Of a stretch of 16,696 nucleotides of DNA, positions 15,581 to 16,696 are shown piece after piece; within the stretch, counting starts at the first letter, position 1, and each line of letters begins with the position of its first letter. Below the pieces are notes generated by a model. That model did not search any database. It was not told the DNA's origin and saw only the letters and a list, made by a program, of their open reading frames with translations. This stretch comes from Acidimicrobiales bacterium (GTDB lineage Bacteria; Actinomycetota; Acidimicrobiia; Acidimicrobiales; VFJN01). Position numbers and translations under genes: made by a program. The DNA lies in contig JAFGPU010000015.1 of the NCBI GenBank assembly GCA_016936035.1, positions 1-16,696 of the forward strand. Direction: 5' to 3'.

Positions 15581-16696
15581 TCACGACGCGCCCGTCCCCT
15601 GCACGCCGGCCCACGTCTGGATGCCGAGGCCCCACAGGCGGACGAAGCCCTCGCTGTCCTCGTGGCGGAAGCTGTCGGCGGAGTCGTAGGTGGCGAGGCC
15701 GTAGTCGTAGAGGCTGTGCGGGCTGCGGCGCCCGGTCACCTGGCACGAGCCCGGGGCGAGCCGCAGGCGCACCTCGCCGGTGACGAAGCGCTGGCTCTCG
15801 TCGACGAACGCGTCGATCGCCTGCTTGAGCGGGCTGAACCACAGGCCGTCGTACACCAGCTCGGCGTAGCGGGGCTCGAGGCGGCTCTTCTCGCGCTGCA
15901 GGTCGCGCTCGAGGCAGATCGACTCGAGGTCGGCGTGCGCCATCATGAGCGCCAGGCTGGCCGGGCACTCGTAGGTCTCGCGGCTCTTGATGCCGACCCG
16001 GCGGTTCTCGACCATGTCGATGCGGCCCCAGCCGTAGGAGCCGACACGCTGGTTGAGCCGCGCCACCATCTCGGCGATGCCGAGCGCCTCACCGTCGACC
16101 GAGGTGGGCACGCCCTCGGTGAAGCCCACGACGAGGTCGGTGGGCTCGGTCTCGGTGGGCTCGGTCATCTGCCACACGCCTGACGGCGGGACGGCCCACG
16201 GGTCCTCCATCTCGCCGCACTCGATCGCCCGGCCCCACAGGTTGTCGTCGATCGAGTACAGCTTCTCCTTGGTGGCGGTGATCGGGATGTCGTGCTCGTC
16301 GGCGTAGTGGATGCACTCCTCGCGGGTCATGCCCCACGAGCGGACCGGCGCCAGCACCTCGAGGTCGGGCGCCAGCGCCCGTGTCGACACCTCGAAGCGC
16401 ACCTGGTCGTTGCCCTTCCCGGTGCAGCCGTGCGCCACCGCGTCGGCGTCGTGCTCGCGGGCGGCGGCCACCAGGTGCTTGACGATGACGGGTCGCGACA
16501 GGGCGGACACCAGCGGATACCGGCCCTCGTAGAGGGCGTTGGCCTTGAGCACCGGGGTGCAGTACTCGCGCGCGAACTCGTCGCGGGCGTCGACCACCAC
16601 CGCCTCGACGGCACCGGCGCCGAGGGCGCGCTGGCGGATCACGTCCCAGTCGTCGCTCGTCTGCCCGACGTCGACGGCCAGGGCGATCACCTCGAC
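15581..16696 (-). CDS. argG: Argininosuccinate synthase (partial, N-terminus beyond right edge)
   Basis: The last 371 residues of the enzyme that joins citrulline and aspartate using ATP to give argininosuccinate. The frame is open to the last base of the window. Going by the family, about 28 residues including the SGGLDTS ATP-binding loop lie outside. Present are HGCTGKGNDQVRFE, SWGMTREECIHYA, KLYSIDDNLWGRAIE with EDPW, GIKSRETYECP, and the C-terminal SEGFVRLWGL. All are characteristic of ArgG and no key segment inside the window is broken. It directly precedes argH, 43 bases away. The ATG seen near the edge (16690) is an internal position and not the start. Confidence 0.95.
   Translation of the reverse strand, partial: VEVIALAVDVGQTSDDWDVIRQRALGAGAVEAVVVDARDEFAREYCTPVLKANALYEGRYPLVSALSRPVIVKHLVAAAREHDADAVAHGCTGKGNDQVRFEVSTRALAPDLEVLAPVRSWGMTREECIHYADEHDIPITATKEKLYSIDDNLWGRAIECGEMEDPWAVPPSGVWQMTEPTETEPTDLVVGFTEGVPTSVDGEALGIAEMVARLNQRVGSYGWGRIDMVENRRVGIKSRETYECPASLALMMAHADLESICLERDLQREKSRLEPRYAELVYDGLWFSPLKQAIDAFVDESQRFVTGEVRLRLAPGSCQVTGRRSPHSLYDYGLATYDSADSFRHEDSEGFVRLWGLGIQTWAGVQGTGAS

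Overview
This is a very GC-rich, densely packed bacterial chromosome segment. Third codon positions are almost always G or C, GTG and TTG starts are common, and there is an F420-dependent (Rv1855c-family) oxidoreductase and a mycobacterial-type KorAB pair. I read it as high-GC Actinomycetota, possibly Acidimicrobiia; the class is a guess. All genes but one are on the minus strand. I saw no rRNA, tRNA, CRISPR array, transposase or phage gene.

Layout, following the minus strand from the right edge. (a) argG (cut by the window edge), argH and mpg form a tight unit: the last two steps of arginine synthesis followed by a 3-methyladenine DNA glycosylase whose start codon overlaps the argH stop by one base. 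(b) About 7.8 kb (13447-5603) is a three-gene operon: a YqiJ-like membrane/OB-fold protein, a YqiK-like flotillin (SPFH/band-7) and a 1681-residue protein with a conserved N-terminal domain (DUF3686 type), a coiled-coil middle and a C-terminal AAA+ ATPase. The last two genes overlap (GTGA). This poorly characterised membrane/AAA system is the most interesting content. (c) One plus-strand gene (5012-5575) encodes an unrecognised single-pass membrane protein, convergent with the ATPase gene and divergent from tyrS. (d) tyrS follows, then korA-korB (2-oxoacid:ferredoxin oxidoreductase, overlapping ATGA), then the start of an F420-dependent luciferase-like oxidoreductase that runs off the left edge.

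From memory, argGH, mpg and tyrS lie close together in many actinobacteria. Here the flotillin-AAA operon and the small membrane protein sit between mpg and tyrS, which suggests a lineage-specific insertion. The short gap in front of the operon (13448-13516) holds an unusual concentration of sequence signals: three TGACA direct repeats, a 12-bp palindrome, a hairpin over the mpg stop and a TAGTGT box just before the first ATG. That fits a separately regulated, perhaps stress-responsive, unit.

No stretch over 300 bases lacks a gene. The largest gaps are 3440-3598 (hairpin, weak korA promoter, ribosome binding site) and 4892-5011 (two inverted repeats between divergent genes).
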